Below, piece after piece: positions 1 to 12,425 of a stretch of 64,000 bases of DNA; within the stretch, counting starts at the first letter, position 1; every line of letters starts with the position of its first letter. The DNA comes from Trema orientale (taxonomy: Eukaryota; Streptophyta; Magnoliopsida; Rosales; Cannabaceae). The stretch spans positions 280,155 to 344,154 of the forward strand of contig JXTC01000241.1 in assembly GCA_002914845.1 (NCBI GenBank), written 5' to 3'. Below the pieces are notes generated by a model. The model searched no databases and was not told where the DNA came from. It was given only the letters and a program-made list of their open reading frames with translations. The position numbers and the translations under genes are program-made.

Positions 1-40
1 GACAAAGAACAAAATCCCAAAGAATTTTTTTTTTCTTGGA

Positions 41-1274
41 GTTTATATCACCTGTGGTCCTTAACTTTTCTCTCAAGCATTAATCTGATTTTCAACCATA
101 TCTTTTTTTGTAGTTTTTAGATCTCAATCTTACACAATCATATCATTTTAGTCATTTTTTCACTTTTCCGTTTAATTCAGTCATTGTTTAACAGCTTTAA
201 TATCAATTGGGTCCTCAACCTTTACAAAATGTATCACTTAGATCCATATTCTTTATTTTGTAGCTTTTGTCTCTTTAAACTTTCATTTTTATAATATTTA
301 AATCATTTGGAATTAATTTTGAGTTAAAATCCAACTCTAACAAAATATACTAAAAAAATTAACGAAAACTACCAATGGAATGTTCAATACCAATGAGACA
401 TTTTTTGAAAAAGATAATCTAAATAACGATATTATTTTGGTTAATTCTTACTTTCAATAATATTGTACGATTTACTTGCGATTTTGTTTTTAAGGATTTA
501 ATTGTGAACTTTTACTAATATTGGTAAAGTTTATTTTTTCTAATTCTATAAACTCATAACATTTTTTTTAGTTAAAACTCATAAATAATAAAAGAAGTTT
601 GAAACCCTCTTAAATAAAAATAGGACATTAATTTATAGAAAATCATGTGTTTTAATAATGATAATAGTTAATAACACAAAAATTAGTATTTATGAATAGA
701 TACCGATCTAGTACATACATGGATATAATAAGAGGAAAAAAAAATACTATTTAATGATGATTTCTTGTTAATAGTCGTGAAATTTACTTTCTGCAATTTT
801 ATGAACTTACAATCGTTTAAAAATAGTCTAAATGTCTCTAAACTGACAAACGGAAATTAATTTAATTATACAAAAAATATGGGTTTTGATATGCATAATT
901 TGGTTATGTACTTCAATGGATATCTAAGTGAGTCATTTTGGTATTACTGTTAAATTTGGTAGTTTTCATTAATTTATTTAGTACAATTAGATTAAAGTTT
1001 GAATTAACTCAAAAGAACTTAAATGTTACAAAAATGAAAGTTTGAGGAGTCAAAAACTACAAAATAAAGAATAGGGACCTAAGTAATACATTGTGTAAAG
1101 ATTGAGGATCAAAGTGATACTAAAACTATTAAATAATGGCTAAATTGGACGGAAAACTAAAAAATGGACTAAAGTGATACGAATGCTTAAGGTTAGGGAT
1201 CTAAAAACTAAAAAAAAAAAAAGTAGGACCTAATTAATGCTAGGGAAAATGTTGGGACCACATATAATATAAAC
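41..1274. mobile_element. Non-autonomous element with very long terminal inverted repeats, copy 1
   Basis: The two ends are inverted copies of each other over roughly 400 bp. The left arm begins GTTTATATCACCTGTGGTCC and the right arm ends with its near-complement GGGACCACATATAATATAAAC. Both arms carry a tract that reads as runs of 'ggacctaagtgatac'-like phrases interrupted by A/T homopolymers. The core of about 400 bp is AT-rich and has no credible ORF. A second full copy lies in opposite orientation at 59258-60469. No convincing target-site duplication was found. Superfamily is uncertain: long arms suggest a MULE-like or foldback element. Confidence 0.75.
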
Positions 1275-2560
1275 CTTTTTTTTTCCTATTTTTATAGTTA
1301 TATCCCTTCTCTTCTTTTTTTTCCGCCTTTTTTCAGATATGCTTAAATAACAAAGTATTCAACTAAAAAAATTGGAGAATATGGGACTGTCATTTTGGTT
1401 TATAAGCAGAAAGGGGGAACGAAAGACCTTTTTGGTATTTTGCAAACTAAGATAAGTTACATAACACAAAAAATCATTGGAATTACAGGAATTTTTGGTT
1501 GGAAAAATGGTTTAAAAAACTAATATTAATAGCCATTTTGAGGCATGAAAATGAGTAAGATCTACTTCGTGTTAGTAGATATTCTTCACTATATCATATT
1601 CTCTTCTGCGAATATATCAAAATGATATATCCATATGCCTAAAATAGAGCTTAAGAGAATGAGAAATTGAAACCCAAAGTGAGGAGGTTGGAAATGAAAA
1701 AAAAAAAAAAAAAAAGGAAGTGAGAGAAGTCCCACATGGAAAAAATAGCATTAATTTATTTGGTAGTTTTCATTAATTTATTTAGTACAATTAGATTAAA
1801 TTTTGATTTTAACTCAAAAGGACCTAAATATTACAAAAATGAAAGTTTGAGGAGTCAAAAACTACAAAATAAAGAATAGGGACCTAAGTAATATGTTGTG
1901 TAAAGGTTGAGGATCTAAGTAATATCAAAACTGTTAAATAATGGCTAAATTGGACAGAAAACTGAAAAAAGGACTAAAGTGATACGAATGCATAAGGTTA
2001 GGGATCTAAAAACTAAAAAAAAAAAAACAAAAAAAAAAACAAATGGGGACCTAATTAATGCTAGGAAAAATGTTGGGACCGCATGTGATATAAACATTTT
2101 TTCCCTATTTTTATAGTAATTTCCCTTCTCTTCTTTTTTCTCGCCTTTTTTCAGATCTGCTTAAAAAACAAAATATTCAACTAAAAAAATTGGAGAATAT
2201 CGGACTGTCATTTTGGTTTATAAGAAGAAAGGGGGGAACGAAAGACCTTTTTGGCATTTTGCAAATTAAGATAAGTTACATAACATAAAAAACCATGGGA
2301 ATTACAAGAATTTTTGGTTGGAAAAATAGTTTTAAAAACTATTGATAATAGCCATTTTGAGGCATGAAAATAAGTAGGATCTACTTCGTGTTAGTGGACA
2401 TTCTTCACTGTATCGTATTCTCCTCCGCGAATACATCAAAATGATATAATATGTCTAAATAGAGCTTAGGTGAATGAGAAATTGAAACCCAAAGTGAGGA
2501 GGTTGAAAATGAAAAAAAACACAAGAAGTGGGAGAAGTCCTATATGGAAAAAATAGCATT
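955..2560. repeat. Tandem duplication of an 804-bp unit
   Basis: Unit 1 (955-1758) and unit 2 (1759-about 2560) are colinear. Both start TTTGGTAGTTTTCATTAATT. They share the right arm of the inverted-repeat element at 41-1274, then a tract containing 'ggagaatat.ggactgtcattttggtttataag' and 'gatctacttcgtgttagt', and end with 'ggaaaaaatagcatt'. The duplication therefore postdates insertion of the element, because the second unit carries only the element's right arm (ending near 2095) plus flank. Confidence 0.8.
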
Positions 2561-2796
2561 TGGCAAAGGTGTATATAATAGATTGCACATTTGAAGCTTA
2601 GTAACATAGTAAGTTGAGATACTCTCTCTTGTGCTCACACACAGGGGGTGTAAATCATGGACCAGTCCAACATGCGCTTGTGTACGCCCCCCCAGTCCAA
2701 CATGTGCTTGTGTGCGCCCCTGCGTCCTGCAGGCACAAATGTCAGTCCAAAAAGCATTTTGCTATTTTTCCAATCAAAATCTAAATGAGCTGCCAA

Positions 2797-3446
2797 TGTA
2801 ACAGCCAAAATGTGTTTATTGTTATAATAGCCAAATGTTTTTTTACCATGTTAATGAGGTCGTGTATTGCATGGTTCCCCCTTGAGCATTATAAAAGGAG
2901 AGCTCCTCTTCACTTCTCAACACACCAAAACAATCTAATCTCTCCCTTCTCTCTTGTTTGCTTTGTGGCGGTTAGCTTCTGCTAGTTGGTAGTTGTGATC
3001 TCTCCCTTCTCTCTTGTTTGCTCTATGGTAGTTAGCTTCTGTTAGTTGGTAGTTGTGAGTTTGGATCTTTTGGTGAGGTCGAGCTCTATAGTTAATTCTT
3101 ATGTAGTTCTGGTGATAGAGTTTGGGGATTGCTCAGTTCATTGGGAATAGCAAGTTGGTGTAACATTGCTATTCGTAAATCTCTTGAGAGACAGATGCCA
3201 TTGGCATTCATCTAAGCACCTCGGTGAAGAGGCATAACTGTTTTAAGAAAATTGTGTTTTCACATAAGACTCGGTTCGGTTTTCTTAAACTTCTTTGTTA
3301 TTTTGACTATTACTATCGTGATTATTCTTTTCTGGTTATACTGAATTAATTGTGATTTATTTTGCTACGTTATTTGGTATAATATTATAGTTTTTATAGT
3401 ACTTACATTTTTAGATTTATTATTATTTGTAATAATTTTTCTAACA
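2797..3446 (+). mobile_element. Probable solo LTR of a Ty1-copia-like retrotransposon
   Basis: The segment begins TGTAACAGCC and ends TTTTCTAACA, the TG...CA ends typical of plant copia LTRs. A TATA-like box (CATTATAAAAGG, about 2888-2899) is followed by a pyrimidine-rich presumed transcript start. It contains an exact-period 60-bp tandem duplication. No primer-binding site, gag or pol sequence follows, so a solo LTR or fragment is likely. Immediate 5-bp flanks do not match; a GCCAA occurs just before the start and again 11 bp after the proposed end, leaving the right border uncertain. Confidence 0.45.
2941..3060 (+). repeat. 60-bp tandem duplication
   Basis: Two copies of exactly 60 bp lie head to tail (2941-3000 and 3001-3060), both starting TCTCCCTTCTCTCTTGTTTG, and differ at only a few positions. 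They lie just downstream of the TATA-like box of the probable LTR. Confidence 0.9.
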
Positions 3447-3902
3447 ATTTTTACATTGCCAATTATCACATTTGTGTTTTTGTGTAGGAACTTATGCCTT
3501 CAATAACTTAAGCTGATACTTAACTTTAAATGGTGATTGGTAACATAATAAAATGTATTAACATCATAGAAAGAAGAAATAGAAGAAAAAAAGGTTATAA
3601 TGAGCTTCATAAAGATTCAGATTGCAGTTAACTATAGTAATCAACTCTTTAGAAGTGAAAGAGGATTCTTAGCTATGTACATAGACAAAATTACCTTTTG
3701 TATCAGTTCTCATTCTTAATGGTCACAAGAAAAAACATGACACACCCTGAACTTCAACCTATGTAATTTCTAATTAGGTTTTTTCCTTTTTTTTTTTTGG
3801 GTGTACTTTTAATGCAATTGAACCTCCAAAGGAAAATATGAGATTTACTGAATAAGGTACATTGCCCTTTTCTCTTTCCATTTTCTATCTATACTTTTCG
3901 AA

Positions 3903-6089
3903 TCAAGGAATGTGTTCACACTTACTCATGTGCTGCAAAAGAGAATTTGCTTTTCTTTGAGCTCTGTTTGTTCCACACCTTGCTAACTCCACCAAATGTT
4001 CATACACACCAAACTGAAGTGCAGCCAAAATGAAGGAAGAATTGTTTAAGCCCAGCTCAAGAAGAACAGATGTGGCACATTCCTTGTTCTTCGGGGTTCC
4101 ATTCCGAATAATTCCCACGAGCGTTTCGATAAAAGATAGCCTTCCAATCTCGCTTCGTCCTTCGGGATGTGATGCAAGGAGTTGCAGGATTGAAAGGGCT
4201 TCATCAACCATACCCAGGTTCTTATCTTCAAGCAAATTTAGTAGCGGCGGTATTATACCAGCCTTAATGACCCTGGACTTGTTGGCTTGGTTTAAAGACA
4301 AGTTAAACAAAGCAGTGGCTGCATCTTTTTTACCTCTAATTGTCCCATTCCCCAAAAGCTCCACTAATGGAGGGATTCCATTCAAAGTCCCCACAAGTAC
4401 TTTGTTCTCGTCCAGCATCGATAAGCTAAACAGTGCCGCTGCAGAATTCTCCCTAGCTTCACCATTTCCATTCCGCAAGACTTCAATTATGGCCGGAATA
4501 GCTCCTTCTCTAGCTATGAGTCTTTTGTTTGCCTCATCAATTGACAAATTCAAAAGGGCTGTGACAGTTTGCTCTTGGATCTCGGAATCCGGATAGGACA
4601 AGAGCTGAACCAAAGGAGGTATTCCTCCACTGCTGGCAATCAAAATTCTGTTCTCTGGATTCTCTTTCGACAGCATACGTATCTTCACAATGGCTTCTTT
4701 CCGCACATCAAGTTGACTAGAGTAGAGATCTTGGACTAAGGAAGAGATTTCCTCTATGATTTCAGCAGAACAACCAAAAGGAGGGTGTATCACAGGATCT
4801 TTCACGGGAAGCTCAAAGTGATTCTGCTCACACCACTGCCGAATTACATTCTTGAGAGCGAAATTTGGTGCTAATGACAAATGATCCAATGTTTGTCCCG
4901 TCTTCGGGCATGTTCTACGATTCGAATATAGCCACTTCTGTATGCTAGCTCTTTCATAAGTCTTTAGAAAACAACAGGAAAAACTCTCTCAGTTGTACGG
5001 CATAATAGATAAATCAGTAAAAGATTTTCAGTTTCTTTACAATGATCTTTTTTAAGGCTACATTTCTCCTGATTAAGTCTTTAATGTTCTACCATTAATT
5101 ATTGACCAAGTCAATAAATGTGCTCATTTAATAAATTGGTCATAAGTTATATATCAAAACATGAAAGTAGTAAAGAACTTTTACCTGTCCACTTGCAACA
5201 ATAACAGGATCAGTCATGATCTCTAACGTGATTGGACAGAGAAATTCATGAGGAATCAACGAAGATGGACACCTCTGAAGACTTTTAGACACACGACTAT
5301 CAAGCAAAAGAGCCTCATCAATCCCTGCAACTTCCTTAAACTTGCCTAAAAGATCCATGATCTGCTGAAGGCTTTCAGCGTTATGACGTCTCCTTTTAAA
5401 GAGCTTTCTAACGGCGGCAGTTTCTTCTTTCAGGTCAGCAAGTGTATGCAGCTCCAACTTGTTTGCCAGTCTTTCTATTATCGCGCTATCAGCGTTTCGA
5501 TCGTCCTTTTTCGTCGAGAACACAACCATCAAATCCATTGCTAGCTCCATATCTTGTGTGTCAGTTCTTCTTTTTGCTCTCTTAAGTTGCATATGCATTA
5601 ACTCAACCTGAAGTAAAGCAATCAAACAGAAATTTAAAAGTCAACAAAAGGGCATTGCATTTGCGCAATAAATAAGAGAAACTTCAAAGTTTTTCAATTA
5701 TGAAATTCTCAAGAGTATTTTTAATTGGAGTTCAGGGCAAAATCATAGCATTAATACTTATCTGAAACAAGGGTCTTTTTCCTATAAAATTTGGATACAA
5801 AACCAAAATGTGAGTCCAACCCCATAAAACTAAAGCATTCTAAAGACTGAATAGTATAAGGACTCACAAAATGTGAAAAAGGGTCATCTCATCTACTGAC
5901 AAACAATTCAGTGAAAAAAAAAAAAATTTAAAGCTCAAATACAAATTCAAAGGAAGTGAATCCTAGAATTACCTGCTCTTTCACTTCAACTGAGATCCCA
6001 AGCTCATCATAAGGCATTTCATCTAAAGCTTGATTTAATTTGTCATAAACAGAACGAAACCTCCCCATCACAGCCTCACTCTCCAGTGC
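3903..6089 (-). CDS. PUB15: U-box/ARM-repeat E3 ubiquitin ligase, PUB15-like (5' incomplete)
   Basis: Three exons are readable on the minus strand: 6089-5973, 5607-5185 and 4961-3903 (stop at 3903-3905). All have GT-AG borders and join in frame to about 532 residues. The first two encode part of the U-box N-terminal domain. The U-box starts [18 protein letters not shown] at the end of the second exon and continues [11 protein letters not shown]...RTCPKTGQ in the third. Armadillo repeats follow, with the family phrases [32 protein letters not shown] and [11 protein letters not shown], and a C-terminus ending SKCEHIP. The C-terminal wording resembles Arabidopsis PUB15 more than PUB13/14. U-box proteins transfer ubiquitin from an E2 to substrates bound by the ARM repeats. 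Family members are about 630 residues, so roughly 100 N-terminal residues with the start codon are missing. No upstream minus-strand exon is visible before 12 kb; it may lie in the gap at 6489-6510 or be lost. Confidence 0.88.
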
Positions 6090-6488
6090 CTAAATTATTC
6101 ATTAAAAAATAAAAAATTATTAGTAAAACATTACAGTATAAAAAATCAATTAAAAAAAAAAAGAGTTCCCAAGTTGCTAAAAATTGAGAAGAAATAAAAA
6201 AAAAAAAAAAAATAGTTCAGCAATCATAGCCCATTGGTTATCAAAAACTTAGACATTATACTGAGCGCTCCCAATGATTAAAATGAAAAGTCTTCATAGT
6301 TATGAAAAGATCATAAGAAACATATTTTAGAAAATCATAAAGCATACCACGTCAATTATGTGCATCGTGGTTTACTTAATGGGCTTTTAGCTCATTATAT
6401 TATTTAACATTTTTCAGGTGATGAATAGTAGCATAGCAGATGGTAGTGATGAGGCGACTCGGCGACATGATGGTCTAGTAGTCTAGAT

Positions 6489-6510
6489 NNNNNNNNNNNN
6501 NNNNNNNNNN
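6489..6510. other. Assembly gap (22 N)
   Basis: A run of 22 unknown bases sits about 400 bp upstream of the first readable exon of the PUB15-like gene. If 22 is a placeholder rather than a measured length, the missing first exon could be here. Confidence 0.95.
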
Positions 6511-6997
6511 GTTTTTTGCTCCTTTTTCTAAAGTGATTTTGGGGCCAAAGACAAAAAAATATTATACGGACCTTGTGATTTAAGTTAAACGGCTGTCAGT
6601 TTAGCAGTGCTAATCACGCTCTAATTTTGGGTCATCAAAATGTGACCAAGACCAAGTCATTTTATCCATTAAAATAATATAAAGCATTTTGTCTTTCATT
6701 TCAAACTCAAAAGTCCTTAAAATTAAAAACCACAGACCAAAGTGTGAGCTGGTATGATAAGAAAATTTACAGTTCAAATCATGTAATTAACCGTGACGAT
6801 TGTGACTATATATAATTATGCACCATATATGTGATAAGACAAACACCATCATATAACAGGTGGCCCCGCCCTCGAATCCGTAATTAGTGTTAGTTTGTTA
6901 AAGTTTGTGTGTCTCGTGAGGATTACTTTTATTCACTTTGAATATGCGTGAGTTTTGCACCACATGAAATTTGTAAATAAAATGTTACTGTTTAGTA

Positions 6998-7769
6998 GGA
7001 GCATCTCCATTCAATAGGGTGCTATAATTCATGCCGGTACTAAAATTTCAACATTTGGTAAAAAAAAAAAAAAGAAGAAAGAAAGAAAGAAAGAAACAAT
7101 ATCTCTAATGATAGGTTATATTTAACATATTTTTTTAGCATGTTCTATTCGTTGATACGAAGAGTAATATATGCTAAATTTTTGCTAAAATTTATAATCT
7201 TGTTATTATAATAAGTGCTAAATTTTATAATCTTGCTACTATAACTTGTGTTAAAATTTATAATATTTTCATTATAATATATGTTAAATATTATGATATT
7301 AGCATTATTAAAATTTAGAATATATATATATATGACATGGCCAAACTGGTACATGTATACCTTTTTTTTAAAAAATTTCAATAAATAATATTTATAATAC
7401 CATCCAAACTAAATTTATATACTTTAGAGCCTATGCTCACTACTTTGTTATTCACATATTTCCTAAAACAAACAAAAAAAAAATTGAAAAACCATAAGCG
7501 AGTGGAAAGCTGAAAAATGATTCATACTTGGTATGTGAAATAGAATTTTTATGACTGGTAGTTTGATGATTAAACAATAGGAGTTCATAGTAGAAAATGA
7601 TGTTTTCTAATAAAATTACTATTATAATATAAAATAGTATAGCTTTTAGCGTGTATACATGTTAAATATTATAATATATGTTTTCTAAAAAATATGTGAT
7701 AAATTTAACATATCATGTTAAATTTATAATAAGCAGATCATTTTTAGTATGAATACATAAGAGATGGTC
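6998..7769. mobile_element. MITE-like element with GGAGCATCTCC ends
   Basis: The left end GGAGCATCTCCATTCA is an imperfect inverted copy of the right end (reverse complement GACCATCTCTTATG). Both ends are flanked by TA. The interior is AT-rich and contains short related phrases of the type 'taaattttataat' in both orientations, without coding potential. The ends resemble the common plant GGGCATCTCCAA type of MITE. Confidence 0.4.
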
Positions 7770-8587
7770 TAATAAATTAGCTGTAACTTAGAAGGAATAC
7801 TAAATGTGTTATCATTTTCATTATATAATCTTACTACTTGATATATTATCCAATTTCATGTTTGAGGAGTACTAAATGCATTATTTTTCTCACTCTTTTT
7901 TATATTATTTAGTCTCAGTGTATGACATATGGATTTTATAGTCCAGTTTAATATTTTAATAATACAACAAATCATAATAAAATTCATATATTAAGCAATG
8001 TGATTGAGAGAGTGCAAAATAGAATAAAAAATTTATAAAACTAGCATTCCTCTTCACATTTTAATAATATAGCAAATTATTGTGGAATCAATACTTCAAC
8101 TAGAATAACACGAAAATGAAAAAGAAAAAGAAATTACATCTAGCAGTCCTCGACACAAACTTTTTTGGGACAATGAGAAAGTAAGTTAGACTGAAACTCA
8201 CCTTAATTTACTAGATGGCTAAGATGCAGTAAGAATATGCCTTTAAGTTATCTTAAGATCGTAATATTCCATGTAGATTAAATATTATCATCATATGCAT
8301 ATGTAAATGTGTATATGGATATACATACATGGAAAACTCTCGTCTTTTTTAATGTAAAAGTTCTTATGATTTAGGATCCGACCAATCACACAAATTTAGT
8401 TATTCTTTTAAGGATATTTAATGTTTATATGATAGACACAATAAGTCCCCTCTTCCAACCACCGCCCCACCGAAAAAATGGAAAGTAATAATTTGAAGTC
8501 ATTTTCAGCTTTCTTTCTTTTTCCCCTCTAAACTGAAAACGGACACCATCCGTTTTAGTCAATTACGAAAATAAGCTTGTCTTTTGA

Positions 8588-9546
8588 GGGCATCTCCAAC
8601 CTTGCACCAATTTGGTGCAAAACACTATTTTGGTGTTAAAAACTCTCTCCAATGCAACACCATTTTCTACACCAAATTTAGTGTAATACTATTCAAATTT
8701 TTTTATTTACCCAATAGCCCCCACTTTTATAATTTCCTACAAATTTATTCCCAATATATCATTTTTTATTAACCTTTATTATCTATAATGATTTAATTTA
8801 TTTCATAATTAATTTAATTTGAGTAAATGATATAAGTATTAATAAATATTAAAATATTATTACTCATTAAAATACATAATCTAAAAACTTCATAATATAC
8901 AGAAAATTAACACTAAATGCCAATATAAACTAAAATTCCAACAATATTTTAGCAAATACAACATAAACTAAAACAATAATAGTATAACTAAGTTTCCAAC
9001 AACATTTTAGCAAATAAGGCATAAACTAAAATAATAAAAACAAGAACTACAGCAAGAAACTAAAACAACATCAACATAAACAATGACAATAACTTCGAAA
9101 TGCATTAATTGATCATTTGTGGAATGAATATACTAATTCCGAGAATTAAATGTGGACCAATGTGGAACTAAAAATTTTTTTTGTTTGTTTATATAATCCT
9201 TTTTTGTTTATTTGTGGTATTAAACGTTGTGTTTTTTTTTCCTAATGTTTTATTAAATACAATATTTAGTTAATTAAAAGTAATTTATTAATTTTTACTA
9301 TTGTTAATTTATTAGAATATTTTTTCCAATAATTTGCAATATTGTGTCAAGTAATATATAGATGTAGTAGTTTGTAAAATAAATTAATTGTTGAAGGACT
9401 AAAAGGATAGAGAATAAAAAGAGAATATTCTTTTTAGTGTAACTTTTGATGTAATGGGTTAGAATTCAATCTATAAAATGGTATGAAAGTTACACCAACT
9501 TGGTGTAAAAGTTACACTATTTTGGCGTTATGGGTTAGAGATGGCC
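8588..9546. mobile_element. MITE-like element with GGGCATCTCCAACC ends
   Basis: The left end GGGCATCTCCAACC pairs with the right end GGGTTAGAGATGGCC as an inverted repeat of about 15 bp. Subterminal regions repeat 'ttggtgtaaaa' and 'acactattttggygtta' phrases in mirrored positions. The interior has no ORF of note. No clear target-site duplication is visible. Confidence 0.55.
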
Positions 9547-11771
9547 TAAAACAGGACAAATTGGATACTACATATTTTTATAATATAATCTTATGGGGAG
9601 CAAATTTTCCACACATAAAGTTAAAAAACATAGACTTTCCATTCATTTATCCCCGTAGCTTACCTATGACAAATATTTGTCTAAAGGTTCAACTACAACA
9701 CTTGTTTACCAATTTGCTCAACATGATCAAGTTGTAAAATTTAGGCACATTCATCCGCCCAAAAAAAAAAAAAAGTATCCATCTAATATAAGTAACCACA
9801 CCCAACATCAACAAGATCATATCAAATCCTCAAGTATATAAGATATATTATGCATGTATGTATGTTCCAAATTTCCAAGGTCGTTTTAAGTCAACTATAC
9901 CACCGCATTCTGTGTGGGGCTACCTTTAAGAAAATGCTATAAAAGCTCCACTCCATGGGGGGCATTGTCCACCTTGCCTTCTCTTTGTCGTTTGCTTCGT
10001 TGGAGTGTTGGACTAATTGGGCTTCGTTGTAATCCACTATATGCATAGATAGACTAAGGCTCCCTGGTCCACAGTCCACGCCAAGTGATCTATACTCATG
10101 TGATTTTTATCGAAATCCTTAATGGGCCACCTATTATAACCATATCTTTCTTGCTCCTATATTATTGACTGCCGACACTAAGTTTAGCCCAAGTCAATTT
10201 CATTGCTAAATTAATTGATTTGTGCGATTGCGTGCACTCACTGCCATAACACAAGAAATCATTTTTTTTTTATATTATTTTTTTCATTTTCAAAGTTCAA
10301 TGGCCCTAGCACAAAAAGAAAAAGTAGTTAACAAAAGCACGGTTAATTAGCTGTACAACATTTGTTTCTTTTCAAAGTCATCTCTCTCGTGGCTACTTAA
10401 CTAGTTAACATTCGGTTCCGGTAATGAGAAGGTTAAAAATAACTCCAATAATATTTGGTGTAATTTTGATTTCTTAATTTATGGCAAACTAATGAATCAT
10501 TGTCATTGTATATTGTTTTTAAAAAAGTGAAACTACTAAATCATTTTTTAAAAAGTTTTATCACTTTAATTAAGTTCTAATATGTATGACATCGATTTAT
10601 TGGTAGGATATGAATTAAGACACTAAAATTAAACATAAAATTTGGATTTAAAGGAAAATAATAGGATAATAATTGATCTGTGTGTTTCATATGATTTTAG
10701 AATTGAAACCTATGCACAGGTGGGGTCTATCATCTACTAAGCACTTATTTGGTGTAATACTGATAGATCCTATAGGACTATATTACATGCGGTACATATT
10801 TTGTAAACATGTAGTGTTTTTTATCCAAAAGCATACAAATATCAATGCTCCGAGAATAAATATCCATACAATTGCTAATTAACGTCATTATGCATGAGTT
10901 GTATGTGCATTATTCTACGTCAAGGGATTCAATTTTGAATTGGATTTATTTATTTGATTGTTTGTTTTTGAAGGCAACCAAATCCAAAATTGGCTAAGAG
11001 ATAACAGTTGGGATTGTCTAAGCTACAGCTCAGTTTTGCTCATTTTAATGGAGCAAAACGTGACAACTTTGAGTATTGGCTTTGCTCATCTAGGGTACAC
11101 CTTAAGGACACAAAAATAAATCACATGACTAAACTTGTCCCCAGTTTGGACCCTCCTCTTGCTGAGTGTCACTCCACTCACCCAATGCCTAACTCTACTA
11201 TTCCAAAGATTAATCCAACTTTCTTTCCTTTTTTTTTTTTTGGAGAAAATATTGTTCTGCATTAATTGTATATTTTTCAAAGCCTCATTATAACAAAGGA
11301 TAAGTACCTATATAACATAAATACTAATTTTTATTTTCCCATGTGATTTCTGTGATGAGAAAAATATGAAAAAGTCGCTGGGAGCTTACAAGAATCTTCT
11401 TCCTTTTTTCCTTTAGTGGTGAAGAGCGTCGTTATAGGTAAAAACCTGGCTCCATCTCTTTCATTAGCATGTCAACAAAAGTTGCCATATATATAAAACA
11501 TATATCCTTATTTCTTTTCTCAGTTTGGCTAGAAGACAATATTTTTTGTTAAAGCCAGAAAATTAGATATTCATTTAATGCATTCTAAAAATAGACACAT
11601 ACAATAGGATAATAATGGAAAAAAAAATTAAATAAATAAAATGTAGAATAATAATAATTTGTTTCGTGGGCCTGTGTTTTAATTACTTGTCTATGTTTTG
11701 GTTTTTCTTACAACCCGGCTCAGCTCTATTAATATTTTGAATACACCATGGCCACGTCAACAAGCGCGAGA
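9547..11771. other. Intergenic region, no gene seen
   Basis: AT-rich DNA with short unsupported open frames only. No protein family, RNA gene or complete transposon was recognised here. Confidence 0.5.
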
Positions 11772-11886
11772 TAGCCGTTAGACGAACCATTACGACCTTT
11801 TTGTTATAGTATGAAGATCCAACGGCTATGTTTTAATCAAGAAAGAAAAAAGAAGATCAAACGGCTAGAATTTAGTAGCCGTTAAT
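11772..11886 (+). promoter_or_regulatory. Cluster of four MSA-type (AACGG) motifs upstream of the cyclin gene
   Basis: The MSA element bound by plant three-repeat MYB proteins has the consensus YCYAACGGYYA. Two perfect matches are present: TCTAACGGCTA on the minus strand (11772-11782) and TCCAACGGCTA on the plus strand (11818-11828). Two near matches follow: TCAAACGGCTA (11857-11867, plus) and ATTAACGGCTA (11876-11886, minus). They lie 540-655 bp before the cyclin start codon. MSA elements are known to give G2/M-phase expression of B-type cyclins, which fits this gene. Confidence 0.75.
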
Positions 11887-12425
11887 TTCAAAAGAGAGAA
11901 GGAAAGAAAGAATGCGTGCGGAGACATGCCCCGTTGGCCTTTCTCGTTCCTCCGTCCAAATTTCGCTTTTTGGTTTGTTTTTTTACCTTTTATTTATTCC
12001 GTTTCTTCATTATAATCCTCCCTATCAAATCATTTTTCTTTTGTTTTTTAATTAAATATTTTTTTTCTTAATCTAGAACAATCAGAATCCTTTAAAGAAG
12101 CCCAAGAGAGAGGGACAGAGGGGGGTTTGAAGGAGGACGAGAAGGGTCTTTCTTGGTGGTGGTTTTTGTAATGGAGTTTCTCTCTGGTGTTTTGGAGGAT
12201 TGAAGCTGAGTGTTAGTTGATTTATGAGCTTGGATTTACACTGGTTTTGATTAAGGCCAACTTAAAGCCAAGTGGGTCTTCGTCTTTTCGTCGAAACTCG
12301 ACAATCTTTGTTCCCTTCCACTCTTTTTCTTCATCTTAATCTTACTATTTCTTCAATTTGCATCTGGGTTTTTGATTTTCTTGCTTGTTTTTCAAGGTTC
12401 TCTGCAATTGGGTTTAGTGATCACA

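Noticed and set aside
4030-4596. 188-codon plus-strand open frame
   Set aside because: It lies antisense to the ARM-repeat exon of the PUB15-like gene, whose minus-strand protein is clearly the real product.
7145-7381. Asn/Ile-rich minus-strand frame
   Set aside because: Low-complexity translation of repeated 'ttataat' phrases within a MITE-like element.
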